From Azolla caroliniana (Eukaryota > Polypodiophyta), in assembly GCA_043228905.1 (NCBI GenBank), contig JBHGNT010000009.1, forward strand, positions 16,058,001 to 16,122,000: 64,000 nucleotides of DNA, read 5' to 3'. Below the pieces are notes generated by a model. It did no database searches, was not told the origin of the DNA, and worked only from the letters and a program-made list of their open reading frames with translations. Both the position numbers and the translations under genes were made by a program. This document shows, one piece after another, positions 30,008-42,762 of the stretch; position 1 is the stretch's first letter; each line of letters opens with the position of its first letter.

Positions 30008-32938
30008 CTACACTCTCTGTCTTACCCGTCTACCATTCTCATCTGATCCATCCAGGCTATTCGCATCAGTTATTGCCTTGCAATCAATGAAAGTTTCCTC
30101 AATTCCTCTGTTCATATCAATACCAGCAACAGCTTTCAGAAGTTCACATTGTAACGAAGGACAGCTTTCCCGTAAGTATTCATACCCATCTGACTGTAGC
30201 ACAGCTGCCATACCAAGAGTTTGTAAATTTTAATATCAAAATTAAAGAGAGATTACAAAAAGGTAACAACGAATCAAGAGTGATAGAATCAGGGTAAGAC
30301 GGTAACAAAGAACAACTGCAGTTACATCAAGTCAACAGGAGAGACTACATCAGGAAAGAATTTATAAGCAATCACATCGAGGTAACAAAGAATAAAGAAG
30401 TGATTAAATCCAGAAGGAGTTTATGAAAGAAGACTACAATCCCAACAAAGTAAAGAACAATTACATCATGATAACAAGAATGAATCTATGATCAATTATG
30501 CATTAGAAACAGTATGAAACACATAACAAAAATGCTGAGAATGGACCTGCAAGATTCGCAGCGATGAATTTTAAGCATACTGCTTTCAATTGTGATGAAT
30601 GATGTTGTTCAGCTAAGGCCAGCGTTGTAGCAACAGTATCCACATTAACCTCTTCACATAACTTTGCCTCACAGAGTATCCTCAAACGGTCTAATCCATA
30701 TCTATCAGCTGCCGCTAACAAATGCTGTGCCATCAATGTGCTCACAGATGGTGATGACAAAACTAATAGCTCAGTCTCCTCTGGGAGAGAATCTCTGTAT
30801 ATGAAGTGCAGCATTACCTGAAACCACCATATTCATCATGTCATCCATTTCTATTTGTTTCTTTAATCATGTTTGCTTATGACTTGAGAGAATTCTACAC
30901 TGTTTCTAAACATAAAAAGGTGAATAATTCAAAGGCCAGATATACCTTAAAAACGGGCGCTTCAATGTCCTCTACATGTATAGGATTGGAATTTCTCTCA
31001 CGCATGGGCCCATACAACTGCGCTTTAAACACAGGTGACCTTGCAGCAAGAACCAACTTGTGAGCGGGAAACAATTCACCATCTACTTCAAATGTAATAT
31101 CACTGTTCAAACCACTATCTAAAAGGCCACCAAAATGAAGACCAAGAGTGGATTCAGGTACTGCAATTGAAAATATCTTTGGTCCTTGTGTAGATGAGAC
31201 CACCACACCAACAGTACAAGCTATTTCAATGGTATCATCTTTGATGTAATCTGATGTCTCAAGCACAGCTCTCCTATAAAACCTCTTGTAGCCCCTGTAA
31301 CATGAGGAGTTGCTGTCGTTAAGACAAATTACTATTTAGAATGGAAAGCTAAGAGATGAGCCAACGAAGGCCATTTCCTTATTCCATACTGCTTCTATGG
31401 TGAAAGAAGCATTATGCGAATGAGCAGAAAATGACAGGAATTGCACAAGCTGATAGACAACCACCACCTAACCTATAGGTGGTTTGTGGGTGAGACATAC
31501 TATATGTATTACTATATTTTGACGAGGGATCCCATTCAGCAATAAGACATTTGATACTTTAATAATTGTTAAAAAAAGTATTATTTACAATATAGAAACA
31601 TATAAAATGACATTTGAAGCATTGATCACTCACTAATGAGACATACTATATGTATTACTATATTTTGACGAGGGATCCCATTCAGCAATAAGACATTTGA
31701 TACTTTAATAATTGTTAAAAAAAGTATTATTTACAATATAGAAACATATAAAATGACATTTGAAGCATTGATCACTCACTAATCGCCATATGAAGAATGC
31801 CCTTGGACTATATTTCTCATGAGGATACTGATTAGCACTAACAGCATTATTATTTACAATATAAACACACTATAGCAATATGTAAATTATATAAGCTAAT
31901 CACAGGATTATTGATGACAAAGGAAGATGTAAAGATAATCAAAGCAACATTGCATTTACAAGTAAACCACTCATATGGATGTGTGGATTATATATAGTTT
32001 TGAACAAAGAGGTTGAGTGCTATCCACAATTCATGGAGATTATCAAGGTATTTTTAAGGACGAATAGATTTATCAATTAGTTCTTAGACCAATATGGACA
32101 TGTCTCTATTTCAATAAATTTTAGTTTGCTGTTATTGCTACACATTACTAATCTTCATTAAATCTTCCGGCACTATATGTCCAAAATATACACCTGATGC
32201 GATTAATATAGCTTTATTAAATATATCAACATGCACTCACGTCACAAACTCAAGAGATGTAATTGAACTATTTGTAATGTCACAAGCATTGTCAAAGCTC
32301 ATCTCATGAATAACATAATAAACATGAGTCTCAAATGTGTATGTTAACTTGGAGATGAAAGTGAATAATTCATAATTCCAAAAGCATTGTTATGAAATTT
32401 TCACCAAAATACCAAAGAAAAATATAGATTTACCATAGAAATTTACAGATATACACATGAATTACATAAAGACGGGGTTATAAGCCAAAAGAATGGATGC
32501 ATACCACATGCTGCCTCGATACTTTAAGGTGTAAGGACCACTTTCCAGTGCCCGATCGAAATGGCTGTGGACTTTGTGTTTGCCTTTTCCACTCTGATCA
32601 AGTAAGGTAAGCTCAAAGAGTGCACGAACATCAGTCCCCTCACTCGCCAATGCAATGAAGACGGAAACATAAACCGAATTATCTTCTACATTCTTTCCAT
32701 CGGGATAGAAGTAAACAGCCCACTGATAGCCCCCAACAGTAAAGGTCTCACTGGCAATATATTTTCCAACACCCATACCTTTAACTAAAGAATAACCTGC
32801 AATTTTGAAGTGGTGTGATCCATTGATGGTTTCAGTTACAGATCTGGAGGAAGATGGAGCATTATGACCACTTCCTCGAGACGAATATGAAGGTTCAGCA
32901 CTTCCTCCAGGCTGCAAAGCCAAAGATACTCGTGCCAT
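30008..32938 (-). CDS. MATH-BTB domain protein (BPM-like Cullin-3 adaptor)
   Basis: A four-exon gene: 32505-32938, 30946-31294, 30547-30817 and 30008-30204, all with GT-AG introns, joining to 416 codons plus stop; plant BPM proteins are about 400-465 residues. The start is the ATG at 32936-32938. A Ser-rich N-terminus precedes the MATH domain (about residues 30-155; [20 protein letters not shown] and [13 protein letters not shown]). Then comes the BTB/POZ domain (about 195-300; [20 protein letters not shown] and [12 protein letters not shown]) and a C-terminal BACK-like region ([17 protein letters not shown]). Known BPM proteins bridge Cullin-3 E3 ligases through BTB to substrates bound by MATH, such as AP2/ERF and homeodomain factors, in nucleus and cytosol. 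The C-terminus ends with a basic stretch (GRRVRQRV), a possible nuclear localisation signal. Confidence 0.93.
31491..31782. repeat. Perfect 146-bp tandem duplication in MATH-BTB intron 1
   Basis: 31491-31636 is repeated at 31637-31782 with no difference that I can see, so the duplication is very recent. Confidence 0.92.
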
Positions 32939-34480
32939 GGAGACTGCGTAGGGAGAACCTGATTAACAAATGACGCTCTTCACAGAAGTTCTAGAAACAC
33001 CATCATTGGACAGAACACGTGCTTGCCAACAACTGTGTTCCCCCCAGGTTAAGAGAAGAACAAGGGAAACCAAATTGTTAGGAAAGTTGTTTTCCTGTAA
33101 ATCAATCAAGTTTATCGAAAGCAGCACAGGTGAACCTAAAATGGAGCAACAGAAAAGGCATAATTAGAAATGGAAGACACGAAGTTTTACCATAGAGGTG
33201 TGATGTAAATGCAAAATTCAAACAAAATTTCTTGAGGCAATGTATACAAAAAGGGAGAATAAAACTACCTGTAGATCAATTAGGAGGCAGAAAATCCTAA
33301 CTAGCAGAAGACGCCCTTTCCTCTGGTTTGCAGGAAGATCCCAGTAGAATGACCTGGGAATCAGGAAACCGTAACTGTCAGAAGTACACATTTTGACTGG
33401 TTTATAGGAAAGAAGAACAAAGAGCATGTGAACCCAATAAATAGACAATAGAAATTTCAACATGGAAATGCACATAAACTGTGAAGTGCAAACGGAAAAC
33501 ATGGGATGAACAACCATAGAAAGGAAAACAACTACATGTACGATGATTGGGGAACCAGGAAAACTAACTGTCAAAACAACCAGTTCCTTTGGTCTGCAGG
33601 AATTTATAGAAATTGAAATGAAAAGCCAGCAATTTCCGCACACAAACACAGATCCAACAAAGAATTCAACCACGAAACATCATTTCTGGAGGCAATGAAC
33701 TGGGAAAGAAGAAATAAATACCCATAGAGCGATTGGGGAACCAGAAACCCTAACCGTTCTGGAGGCAATGAACTGGGAAAGAAGAAATAAATACCCATAG
33801 AGCGATTGGGGAACCAGAAACCCTAACCGTCAGAAGAATCCGTGTCCAGAGGCCTTCTCAAAAGAAGAACAGCGGAAGCTATAATAGAACAGAAATGAGA
33901 AGAATTGAAACTAAACCTGGGAATATGGCACCTTGAAAACACAAAGTAAACTGGAAATTTGGGCAAAAGTACAAAGAAATGAAGGAATTTCCACAGTATC
34001 TCAAAATAAAAACGAGGGCAGAAAGGGCAGAAACTATGAGTTTGCAAGGCGATGAGGGAAAGGAAACGGAGAAGCGATGAATGATATTTACCCTTAGAAA
34101 GATCTGGAACAAGAAAAACCCTAACTATCGTAAATAAGCAGGGGTTTCCATCCATGTCCAAGGAAGTAAGGAGCCTTCTGGAGATTAAGAGAGAAAGGGG
34201 GGCATATCTTAGAGCAATAGAATAGGAAGGAAGAGAATCAAAAAAAAGAGGAAAGCGAGAGAGAATTGGGGCAATGGAAGCAAAAACAAAAAATGGGGGG
34301 GGGGGGGGATACAGGAAATGAAATTTCAAGCAGAGTGCGATGATTTCCAGAAGAAAAGGAGAGGAGGGGGGGGAATAATACCTGTTGAGAGGAGGATTGT
34401 GAAGCGATCGATTGGCGATGGAAGCAGAAGCAGAAGCAGAAGCAGAAGCAGAAGGAATGATATGCAGAGGGCCATGTGTG
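32939..34480 (-). other. Long 5' leader region of the MATH-BTB gene
   Basis: About 1.5 kb separates the ATG from the TATA box. On the minus strand a motif of the type GGTTAGGGTTTCTGGTTCCC recurs in diverged form about five times (near 33300, 33370, 33570, 33740, 33815 and 34110). It probably contains 5' UTR with one or more introns. I could not fix splice sites. Confidence 0.4.
33684..33829. repeat. Perfect 73-bp tandem duplication in leader
   Basis: 33684-33756 is repeated at 33757-33829 with identical sequence. Confidence 0.92.
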
Positions 34481-34481
34481 G

Positions 34482-34489
34482 TATTTATA
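34482..34489 (-). promoter_or_regulatory. TATA box of MATH-BTB gene
   Basis: TATAAATA on the minus strand, followed downstream by a GCTTCT hexamer repeat (34421-34451 on the plus strand as GAAGCA units) typical of a CT-rich plant 5' UTR. Position and orientation fit the gene. Confidence 0.5.
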
Positions 34490-34499
34490 AGGAAGAGAC

Positions 34500-35619
34500 G
34501 GGGAGGCCTCCTTTTAATAATTATTAATTATTAATTATTAATAAGTAATTATTAATTATTAATTAATAAAGCTTTTTACTTCCTTAACTCGACTTCTTCT
34601 TCTTCTTTCTTCTTCTCCTCTTGAAGGCTCGCTCAGAAGGGTAGGGTAGGGTATAGGGTGGGGGGGGTACATAGAATCCCTCAAACTGAATCGACCAAAA
34701 CATGTCTCTGCCTCTCGCAAAAATGTGTGTACCCATCCGACCCGACCCGACCCAACCCATAGCACAGGCTTGGCCTTATCGACACGAAGGACTCATTTAT
34801 CGTTGCATGAAGGCCGGCTTGCCCATCTAGTGCTCCTAAATTTGAAGCTAGATTCATTTTCTCACCTCATTAGAGAGAGCAATATATGCCCACTCTTCGA
34901 TGCATAATCACCTCTGGAACCTTGGCCATTCCTTATCTTGGGTTCCATGCTTGCAATTGTCTGATGTTTGATGTCCACCTCCACATGCCTCCTCTGGAGT
35001 TCCTAGATACATACATACATAGATACATAGATAGAGACCATGCACCTATTGGCATCATAAATCTTAATGATTCCTTGGTTACGTAGAGCTATGAGTAAAA
35101 GTACATCAATGATGGAAGTACACAAATAACTTGAGTATAAGCTTATTTGTGGATTACTTGAAAACTTGTTACAAGTAACACGATATTGAAGTGTTTTTAA
35201 TCACAAGAGAAAATAAGGAAATCTAAGAGGCTATGTCGACTCCATGTGTGTAAAAATGGGTGCATGACTTAGCCTTGATCGCAGTTATACCTCCTCACTA
35301 TGATCATAACATGAGATCAAATAGTAGTCAACCCTAGTGTAAAGATGAGGATAGAAATGATACTCAAGGACTCCTAATGCCTATTACAACTAAGTTAACT
35401 TTCAAGACAAACTACTCTCACTTAATCAATGACATGATACCTACTAACATAGATGCTTTCTTAATTAAATAAAACCATGAGCAATTTAAAGGCACACTTT
35501 CAAAAATCCATGTTTACATTTAGTCAAGAGTTACAAGCTTCATACGAGTGATTAGTTAGTGCAAGGCTAAGCGTAAAGTGCTTAATACTAATCCACTAGG
35601 GGAGGGGTGTGTGTGTGTG
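34500..35619. other. Intergenic, low-complexity
   Basis: A TTAATTA-rich tract (34515-34568), CT-rich and CCCGACCCGACC-type repeats (34590-34760), short GATACATA repeats near 35010, then AT-rich sequence and a GT run just before 35620. No gene recognised. Confidence 0.5.
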
Positions 35620-36075
35620 TGTTAGAGCGATGGTCTAACGTAAGCATATGATAAGGATAAAAACATAGATAGATAGAATGGAGAGAGGGAAAGAAGGGTG
35701 CCGATTCACCCGACCACCCCAAGCAAAGGGATCGAGACGGACTTGAGCCTCGATCAGCGTCCCATACCACCGTCATGGCATCGAGTCGTACTTGGTGCTG
35801 GCGTGCTCGATACAAGAGTTGACCCACCATGAAACAGAGTCTCGACGTCGTCAATAGATGATGAAATGAGGGTAGCTAGGCCTCATATTTATAACGAGAC
35901 CCCAAGGCCCCCATGCAAGTTCACACTTGGCCCAATGGGTTGTCTCAATCCCGAGGATTAAAAGTAATCCTCCCCTTCTTTACACTCTCGTTTAACCCCC
36001 CTCACACTTATCCACGTGTATAGAATACTACGGTAAATTCTCACCACCGGATATTATATGGTCATGCCCGTAACA
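35620..36075 (-). repeat. 3' LTR of gypsy-C
   Basis: TGTTAGAGCGATGGTCTAAC to CCCGTAACA on the plus strand. A C-rich tract at 36076-36091 (AAAGAGGGGGGGGGTA on the minus strand) is its polypurine tract. Confidence 0.88.
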
Positions 36076-36111
36076 TACCCCCCCCCTCTTTAAAACATTG
36101 CACTATTGCAA

Positions 36112-36480
36112 TGGAAAGTTAGGGAAGTTACTTCTAAGAGTATTTTCGTGTTCCCATGTGGCTCTTTGATAGATTTATCTATCCATTTAATTTTATATTC
36201 TCGGATTATTTTAGTACACAGATTTTTTGTTTTAATAACGAGAATATTTTTGGTACATGTGGTTTAGAAGATAATTCTTCAGAAGTAACCAGAGTTTTAG
36301 TTGTAACTGTATTGTCGCTTGAACCTAGAAGTTCTTTTAAATGACTTACATGAAAGACTGGATGAATTTCAACACCATCAGGAAGATCGAGACGATACGC
36401 TAATGAACCAATGCGTTTGAGGACTTGAAAAGGTCCACAAAACCGTTGTCATGTTTTTCCGCTTTCGCGTAAGAAATAAG
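36112..36480 (-). pseudogene. pol: Gypsy-C integrase C-terminus with chromo-like tail
   Basis: Reads [20 protein letters not shown] then [17 protein letters not shown], the classical GPF/Y module and C-terminal extension of gypsy integrase. After a frame shift it reads IREYKIKWIDKSIKE, a chromodomain-like end. It lies directly before the polypurine tract, as expected for the 3' end of the pol gene. Confidence 0.82.
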
Positions 36481-37135
36481 GTGGGACCGCGGGGGCCTTG
36501 AACCGAGGAGCAAGAGAGAGAGAAGGAGGCGGAGCGGGAGAAGAGTGCAAGCGTAGGCCGGTTAGGCCCGTTTGCAGCTGACTGCGCTGGCCGGTTGAAT
36601 GAACCACTATGCGTATCGGAACAAGATGCACATTCATGTAAAAGAGAGACTCATAGAAATGCAGAGAGAGGAAAAACAAGAGATTCGATTCCAATAACAG
36701 TAAAGGTTACACTGTTTGCAAGATTACAGCCAGTTAGCCGGCGACAAACCCAACACACACAATCACGCACCCACGCACCCACGCAGTAGAGCCTTTGTCG
36801 GAAGCACACGGGCTTTCCTCGAAGCAGAGGCCACCAACCTAGAAAACCTACAGAAAACGACGACAAAGGAGGAGAGAGCTTGGTTCCCAGTCCGACAACA
36901 CCTCATCCTCCCTAAAAGGCAATACCTTTTTCAACTGTCTCCCCTTTCCTTTTATAGGCCGTCAAGGAAGGGACCATTACATCCTGGTCACATCACTTTT
37001 ATTCTCTGTCCCTTCGGACAGAGATCCGCTTCGATTTACCAGCCTATTAATATATACTTGCTAGGATATCCACATCACGTTGGCCTATTCCTAGTTATGT
37101 ATAGTGTGTTGGTTTGAGTGCACGTGTAAGTGCCA
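36480..37135 (-). repeat. LTR-like region of an inserted gypsy fragment
   Basis: No coding capacity. A TATA box on the minus strand (TATAAAA at 36950-36956) preceded by GATGTAATGG matches the arrangement in the plus-strand LTR-like region at 20.45-20.75 kb, so I infer a 3' LTR of the same family. Neither end is firmly defined. Confidence 0.4.
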
Positions 37136-37139
37136 TTTC

Positions 37140-38200
37140 ACACGCCGAATTCCATGATTCCACCTAAGCCCGGTTTCCTCCATGACATCGACCCCCACCA
37201 AACCACGCATCCTCCAACATGTGCCAGAGAGGGACAAGTGCTAGAGAAACCTGGCTCGTATTCACCCGTCGCTCTCCGAAACTTCACCCGTTCCGAACTG
37301 GTTGTCATCGACGTCCTCACTTCCTGGATCCAGCTCGTTGTCATGCCGCTTCTTGAAAGCCTTGATCCTCTTCCCGGTTACCGATACCGCTATCCGCATC
37401 CCGTCGAGCTCCGCAAGGTGGTAATTACCGTTGTCGTTTGCGCTCGTTACGATGTAGAGCCCGAACCACCTCCTCGCAAACTTCTACGTCGCCTTGTGCT
37501 GATTGTTGAGGTTGCTATCGTAAACCAGCACCCAGTCGCCATCCTCGATCTTCTTCGATCATAGCCGGTGTGTTCGGTCGAACCGGCCCTTATTCCTCGC
37601 CCTTGCCGCGTGCAGCTTCGCCTTAGCCCGTTCCACGTCCTCCAGTCTTCGCTCGAGTTGTCGAATCCATGCTGCCAACAGCTCCTCCCAGCTCATCTCG
37701 TCCTTCCAGTCCACCGTGGCCCAAGAAGAAATCGTCCACTCCACCGGCATGATCAACTTCTGCCCGTACATCAGCTCCGCCAGCATGAACCCGGTCACCG
37801 AATTGCGCGTAGTTCGGTCCGCCCATAGTGCGTAAGGTAGGAGCCGCAACCAATTCCCAACTTTACCTTCACACGCGCGTACTAATGCCTTAACGATCGG
37901 CCCGTGCCCACGCTCTACCTTCCCGTTAGCCTCCGGATTGTACGTCGTAGTGAGGGAGAGCTTAACCCCTAATCGGTCAAACAACTCTTAGGCTTCCTGC
38001 GCATCCAACTCTCCCCGGTCGGCTACTATCTTTCCTACGCACCCATATCAGCATACTACCTCTTCGATCAGGAACCGGCACACGGCCGTCGTCGTCTTGT
38101 TCTGTAGGGCGCGACCCTCCACCTGATTTGTCAAGTCCTCTTGCGCAAGCACCAGGTACCGCATCTGCCCTATCCCCATAAGCATCGTCACTAAGTTTAC
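37140..38200 (-). pseudogene. pol: Gypsy integrase relic of a second lineage
   Basis: On the minus strand: integrase core with MLMGIGQMRYLVLAQEDLTN, QVEGRALQNKTTTAVCRF and KIVADRGELDA, then LTTTYNPEANGKVERGHGPI, where E of the DDE triad lies in the NPEANG-KVERG motif, and a C-terminal segment (DGDWVLVYDSNLNNQHKA and KFARRWFGLYIV). Two stops are visible (near 38045 and 37561). The lineage differs from gypsy-1 and from gypsy-C gag next to it and fits the plus-strand gag-protease relic at 20.9-23.5 kb. At about 38200 it fuses abruptly to gypsy-C gag. Confidence 0.8.
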
Positions 38201-38783
38201 CATCCACTTGAAATGAACGGTCGGCGGGTAGGTCGAAAGGATGTTCTTTTGTATAACCCTTCTTTTTGTAGAATACGCAGAAAGGATGTTGTCGCTTACA
38301 ATTGCGATCCATGAATTCGTTGGGTGTCTTGCATTTCCCAGCGAGTTGCGACTGCTTAGTCCCGAGCACTTCGTTGGGTTTGTTATGGTCCTTCTTCGAA
38401 GTGCATTGATAGCGAAGAACTATTTCAACGGCCTCTTCGAAGGATTTTGGGTCCTTATCGTGCACTATCCAATGATAGTCCGAATTGGGGATGCCATTGA
38501 CAAAACAAGCTATCAACCAATTGTCCCCTTCTAGACCCAATTTTTGGATTTGGGTTCTAGCATGGTGGACATAATCTTCTAGCGAAGAAAATTTCCGGCT
38601 AGAGAGGTTCATTAATGCTTGTGCTGCCTCGGTTCGAGATGGAGGTTGCAAAAATTGGCCCTTGAAAGCTGTGACAAAATCTGTCCAGGTATCGGGCAAT
38701 TTCCCCAAAGCTCAGAGCAACCGGGTGGCGGCCTTACCCCCTAGTTCTCAGCTGACATATGCAATCTTCGTACTATATGGTGT
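38200..38783 (-). pseudogene. gag: Gypsy-C gag, C-terminal part with zinc knuckle
   Basis: Reads LGKLPDTWTDFVTAFKGQFL, LEDYVHHARTQIQKLGLEGD and FEEAVEIVLRYQ, the C-terminal capsid domain of gypsy Gag, then a degenerate zinc knuckle (CVFYKKKGYTKEHPF, with the second Cys lost). A stop lies upstream near 38740. Gypsy-2 separates it from the N-terminal half at 44133-44544. Confidence 0.82.
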
Positions 38784-38788
38784 GGGAT

Positions 38789-39192
38789 TGACCAGAATAG
38801 TACTGAGACAGAGAGGAGATTAGTACTAAGAGATGAAGATTACTACTAAGAGGAAAAGAGGGTGTAGAGAGAGAGAGTGAGAGTGAGAGTGAGAGTGATG
38901 ATGACAAAAGATATATTATGTAGAAAGAGTATACAAGAATAGCTAGGAGGCTTAAGACTGGTGTTGAACCAATTTGGTTTGAAATAATGCCTTGTGCCTC
39001 CTTATATAGTGTTTTCAAGAGTACTCCTGAAGTTTCTAGAATGTTCCAGAGAAATCTGGAATATACATCAATTTTCTATAATGAAATAATAAATGAAAAT
39101 AATATTTTTCATATTACAATGTATAGTCTAATGGCAAGGGCTCGACCCATGTAACATAAGGTCATGGGTTTGAATCATGCCATATCATAACA
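38789..39192 (-). repeat. 3' LTR of gypsy-2
   Basis: 404 bp, TGACCAGAATAGTACTGAG to CATATCATAACA on the plus strand. The tRNA-like block at 39121-39180 keeps the A-box (TAGTCTAATGG) while the B-box has decayed. Confidence 0.9.
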
Positions 39193-39204
39193 CTATCCCC
39201 CCTT

Positions 39205-42200
39205 TAAAACGATGAGTGTTACGAGTCATTTTGGATTGGGGACCCGGTTTGTCTGGATATTGACGATGTAAGTCTTCAAGAAGAGCACAAGCATTGGTCA
39301 CATTCTCTATTGGTTCCCAAGTATGCTCGTTGGGACTATATCCTAGCCAATCGACCAAATAGTAGAGCTTGTTGCGAACAATCTTGGAATCAAGGATGGT
39401 GGAAACCTCATACTCGGGTCCATCTTCAAGTTCGATCGAGGGTGGAAGTGGTTTGATACAACCTGGGATAGTGTTGTCCTGATAGGGTTCTAGAAGAGAA
39501 CTATGAAATACCGGATGTATTCGTAGTTGCGATGGTAGGTCGAGATGAAAAGCGACATCATTAATTTTTCTGATAATACGGAAAGGACCTAATCGTAGGA
39601 TCTAATTTATCGTATGGGCGAGTAGTCTTGATGTGTCTTCATAATAGCCATACTTGATCTCAATGTTAAAACTGGATGGAAGCCGATGACGATCCGCATA
39701 ATCCTTGTGTGTTTGTTGAGCTTGTTGTAAATGAGTAGATAAATCCGCTTGTATCTTGTGTAGCTGCCCCAAACGATCCTCTGCACAAGGATTTGTGGGT
39801 AACTCCAGAGTTTCGAATACACACCACCAGGGATGATAGCCCATGTAAGCATAAAATGGTGTAACCTTAGTTGATGAGTGGACAGAGTTATTATATGCAA
39901 ATTCGGCGAAGTGGAGAATATCCGCCCAGTCATCTTGGTGATAGCTTGGGAAACACCGAAGATATTGTTTGATTTGTTTGTTTTTCTTCTCCGTTTGTTT
40001 GCGGATGGTAACTAGAGGAGAGGTTACAAGTGACCTTCAGCATTTTGAAGAGGTGTTTCCAGAATTTCAAGACAAACTGAGGTCTGCAGTCGCTGATGAT
40101 ACTATCAGGGAGACCATGATGCCGACATACCTTACCCATGACAGTTTCGGCGGTTTCTTCACTAGTGATTTCCTTAGTACATGGCAGGAAATGGGCCATC
40201 TTCATATATCGATCTACTACTATTAAGATCGCATCGAATCCCTTAGAAACTGGAAGATCTGTGATGAAATCTAGAGCAATGGATTGCCACGGGTGGCTTG
40301 GAATTGGTAATGGTTCCAATAAACCATATGGATGATGTTTTGGCATCTTTGCTCTGCAACATGTATCACATGTCCGAACATAATCTTCGACAAATCAGCG
40401 CATATGGGGCCACCAGAATGATCATTGTACTAAATCTAATGTTTTAGTACTACCAAAATGCTTAGTTGTATATGTGTCATGAAAATTTTGGACTACTCGA
40501 AGGCGACAAGAATCATTAGGAACATACAAGGGCCTCTTAAAGACTAGTAATCCATCATGACATTCGAAGTGTCAATAGTCCGTACCTGGTTGTTGCGACT
40601 GTGAACAAGATGCCCAATAAGGGTCAATTTGTGCTAGAATGACTTCAACGAAAGCATTTGTCTTCAAGTCCTCACGTATGGTATCAATAATGTGGGAATC
40701 CAATGGCATATCGAAAACCCATGTTGCTTGTAGTCGTGTTGGTCCCAGGATTACTTGCTTTCGGTTATCGAATGATGGCTCACTAGCACGCAGTGCTAGA
40801 TACAAGTGTCACGATAATGCATCTGCTTTCCTTGCTGCTTTCCAGGACGATATGTAATTTTGAAGTCGAAATGAGTGAGGAATTGAAGTCGATTTAATAC
40901 ACGAGCATTCTGGAAGTAGGCAAGATTTTTGTGATCACTGAATACGGTGACTTGATGAGAAGATCCCTCTAGAAAATGCCTCCATTGCGTAAAAGAGTCC
41001 ACCATTGCTAATAGCTCTTTATCGTGAATTTCATAGTTGATTTTGGCGGCGTTAAACTTGCGTGGCTGGAAAGCCACAGGATGTAGCTTTTCATCATTGC
41101 CTTGTTGTGAAAGAATGCTACCCAACGCGAAATCCGACGCGTCTGCCTCAATGATGAATGGTTTTGCCGGATCAACATGAGCTAGAATAGGAGCTGATGT
41201 AAATGCCTTCTTAAGCCTCTCAAAATCCATGTCCGCTTCTTTAGACCAAACAAACGACTCACCCTTCTTGGTAAGTTGTGTGAGAGGCAGAATAAGCTTT
41301 GAGTAATCCTGTATAAACTTGCGGTAGAAATTCGCAAAGCCTAAAAAGCATTGCACATCTCACAACGAACGTGGAGTCTGCCACTCTACCACAGTTTTGA
41401 CCTTAGCTGGATCTATAGAGATGCCTTCCGAGGAGATGATATAGCCTAGAAATTCCACCGGGTTGCACTCGAAGCTACATTTTTCTTGTTTTGCATAAAG
41501 ACCATGTTCTCGAAGCCATTTTAATACTAACAATACATGAGAATCATGCTCTTCTTGGGTCTTCGAATAAACCGGTAGATCATCCAAATAGATGATCAAA
41601 CAAACATCCAAGAGATCTCAGAATATATCATTTGCCATGTGTTGGAAGACTATTGGTCATTAGAGAGACCGAATGGCATGACTGTGTACTTGAAGTGCCC
41701 ATATCTAGTGCGAAACGTGGTCTTCCATTCATCTCCTGGTCGGATCCATACGAGGTTATATGCTCCCCATAAGTCAATCTTTGTAAAAAACCTTGCACCA
41801 TTTATCCGTTCTAAGAGACTTGAGATAAGGGGAAGTGTATACCTATTCTTGATGGTGACCTATTCAAGCCGCGGTAGTCTACGATGAGACGAAGTGATTC
41901 ATCTTTTTCTTAAAGAAGAAAATGGGTGTGACGGCTGGAGATTTCGAATGTCGAATGAAACCGTTCGCCAAATTCTCCTCTATATAGGCTCGAAGGATTT
42001 CTAGCTCAGTTGGTGACAAATTGTAGATCGGTCCCCATGGTGGCTCTTTTCCCGGTTGTAAATCGATGCGGCAATCATACGGTCGGTGGTGAGGAAGTGT
42101 ATTGGCTTGTACCTTATCGAACACATCAACATACTGACAATACTTCTCTGGAAGTTGAACTGTGGATTCCTCTTTAGTAGTGTTGGAAGGTTTTACTGAT

Positions 42201-42735
42201 ACCGTGAAGACAAACATTGCTTCCTTGCGTCCTTCCTCACACAATTGTTGTAGCGAAATTGTTGCAATCTTATGAGTAGATCCTCGGATTTGTCGATACC
42301 GGATTTCTCTTGTTCTCCAATCTATATCTGGGTTATGTAATTCGAATCACGGTAACCCCAAGACAATTGGATGATCTAGACTACTAATTATATTAAATGA
42401 TACTACACACACCAAGTTATCTAGGACAACTTGAATCGGCTCTGACTCCTCTATGATTTTTCCGGAAGTAATGGGACGAACATCAATAACTACTACAAAT
42501 GTTGGGCAAGAAAGTTTTCTTAGGGATATATGATGAGCTTGGGCAAAATTCCTATCCATGAAGCAAGATTGGGCTCCGGAATCTAAGAGTCCTAAGACAT
42601 GTACTGGAGGAGTATTTTTAGTGCTAACCATTACTTGAGCTAAGAATACATTGCTAACTTGCTTAGAGGAAATGGAACCACTAATGGGCTACACAGATCT
42701 AGGGTTGTCCAACCAAACGGCTCCTATTTTGGCTG
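39205..42735 (-). pseudogene. pol: Gypsy-2 pol, multiply broken
   Basis: All domains of gypsy-1 pol are recognisable in pieces. Protease (LLDSGAQSCFMDRNFAQAH, 42347-42631). RT start (41879-42244). RT core with IIYLDDLPVYS (41360-41611). RT connection and RNase H with IIEADASDFALGS (40796-41356). Integrase zinc and core (39930-40346; YHPQTNGEEKQTNQ has lost conserved residues). Integrase C-terminus (39602-39844). A decayed chromodomain lies at 39210-39450. The RNase H-integrase boundary has a small deletion near 40890. Several frameshifts exclude function. Confidence 0.88.
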
Positions 42736-42762
42736 GACTTAATCATTTAACTCTTCTTCTAG

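Noticed and set aside
33218-33673. Minus-strand ORF of 151 codons upstream of the MATH-BTB gene
   Set aside because: Hydrophobic, low-information translation within the repeated leader of the gene; more likely untranslated.
36449-37564. ORFs rich in Pro, Ser and His on both strands
   Set aside because: They fall in LTR-like DNA or antisense to the integrase relic.
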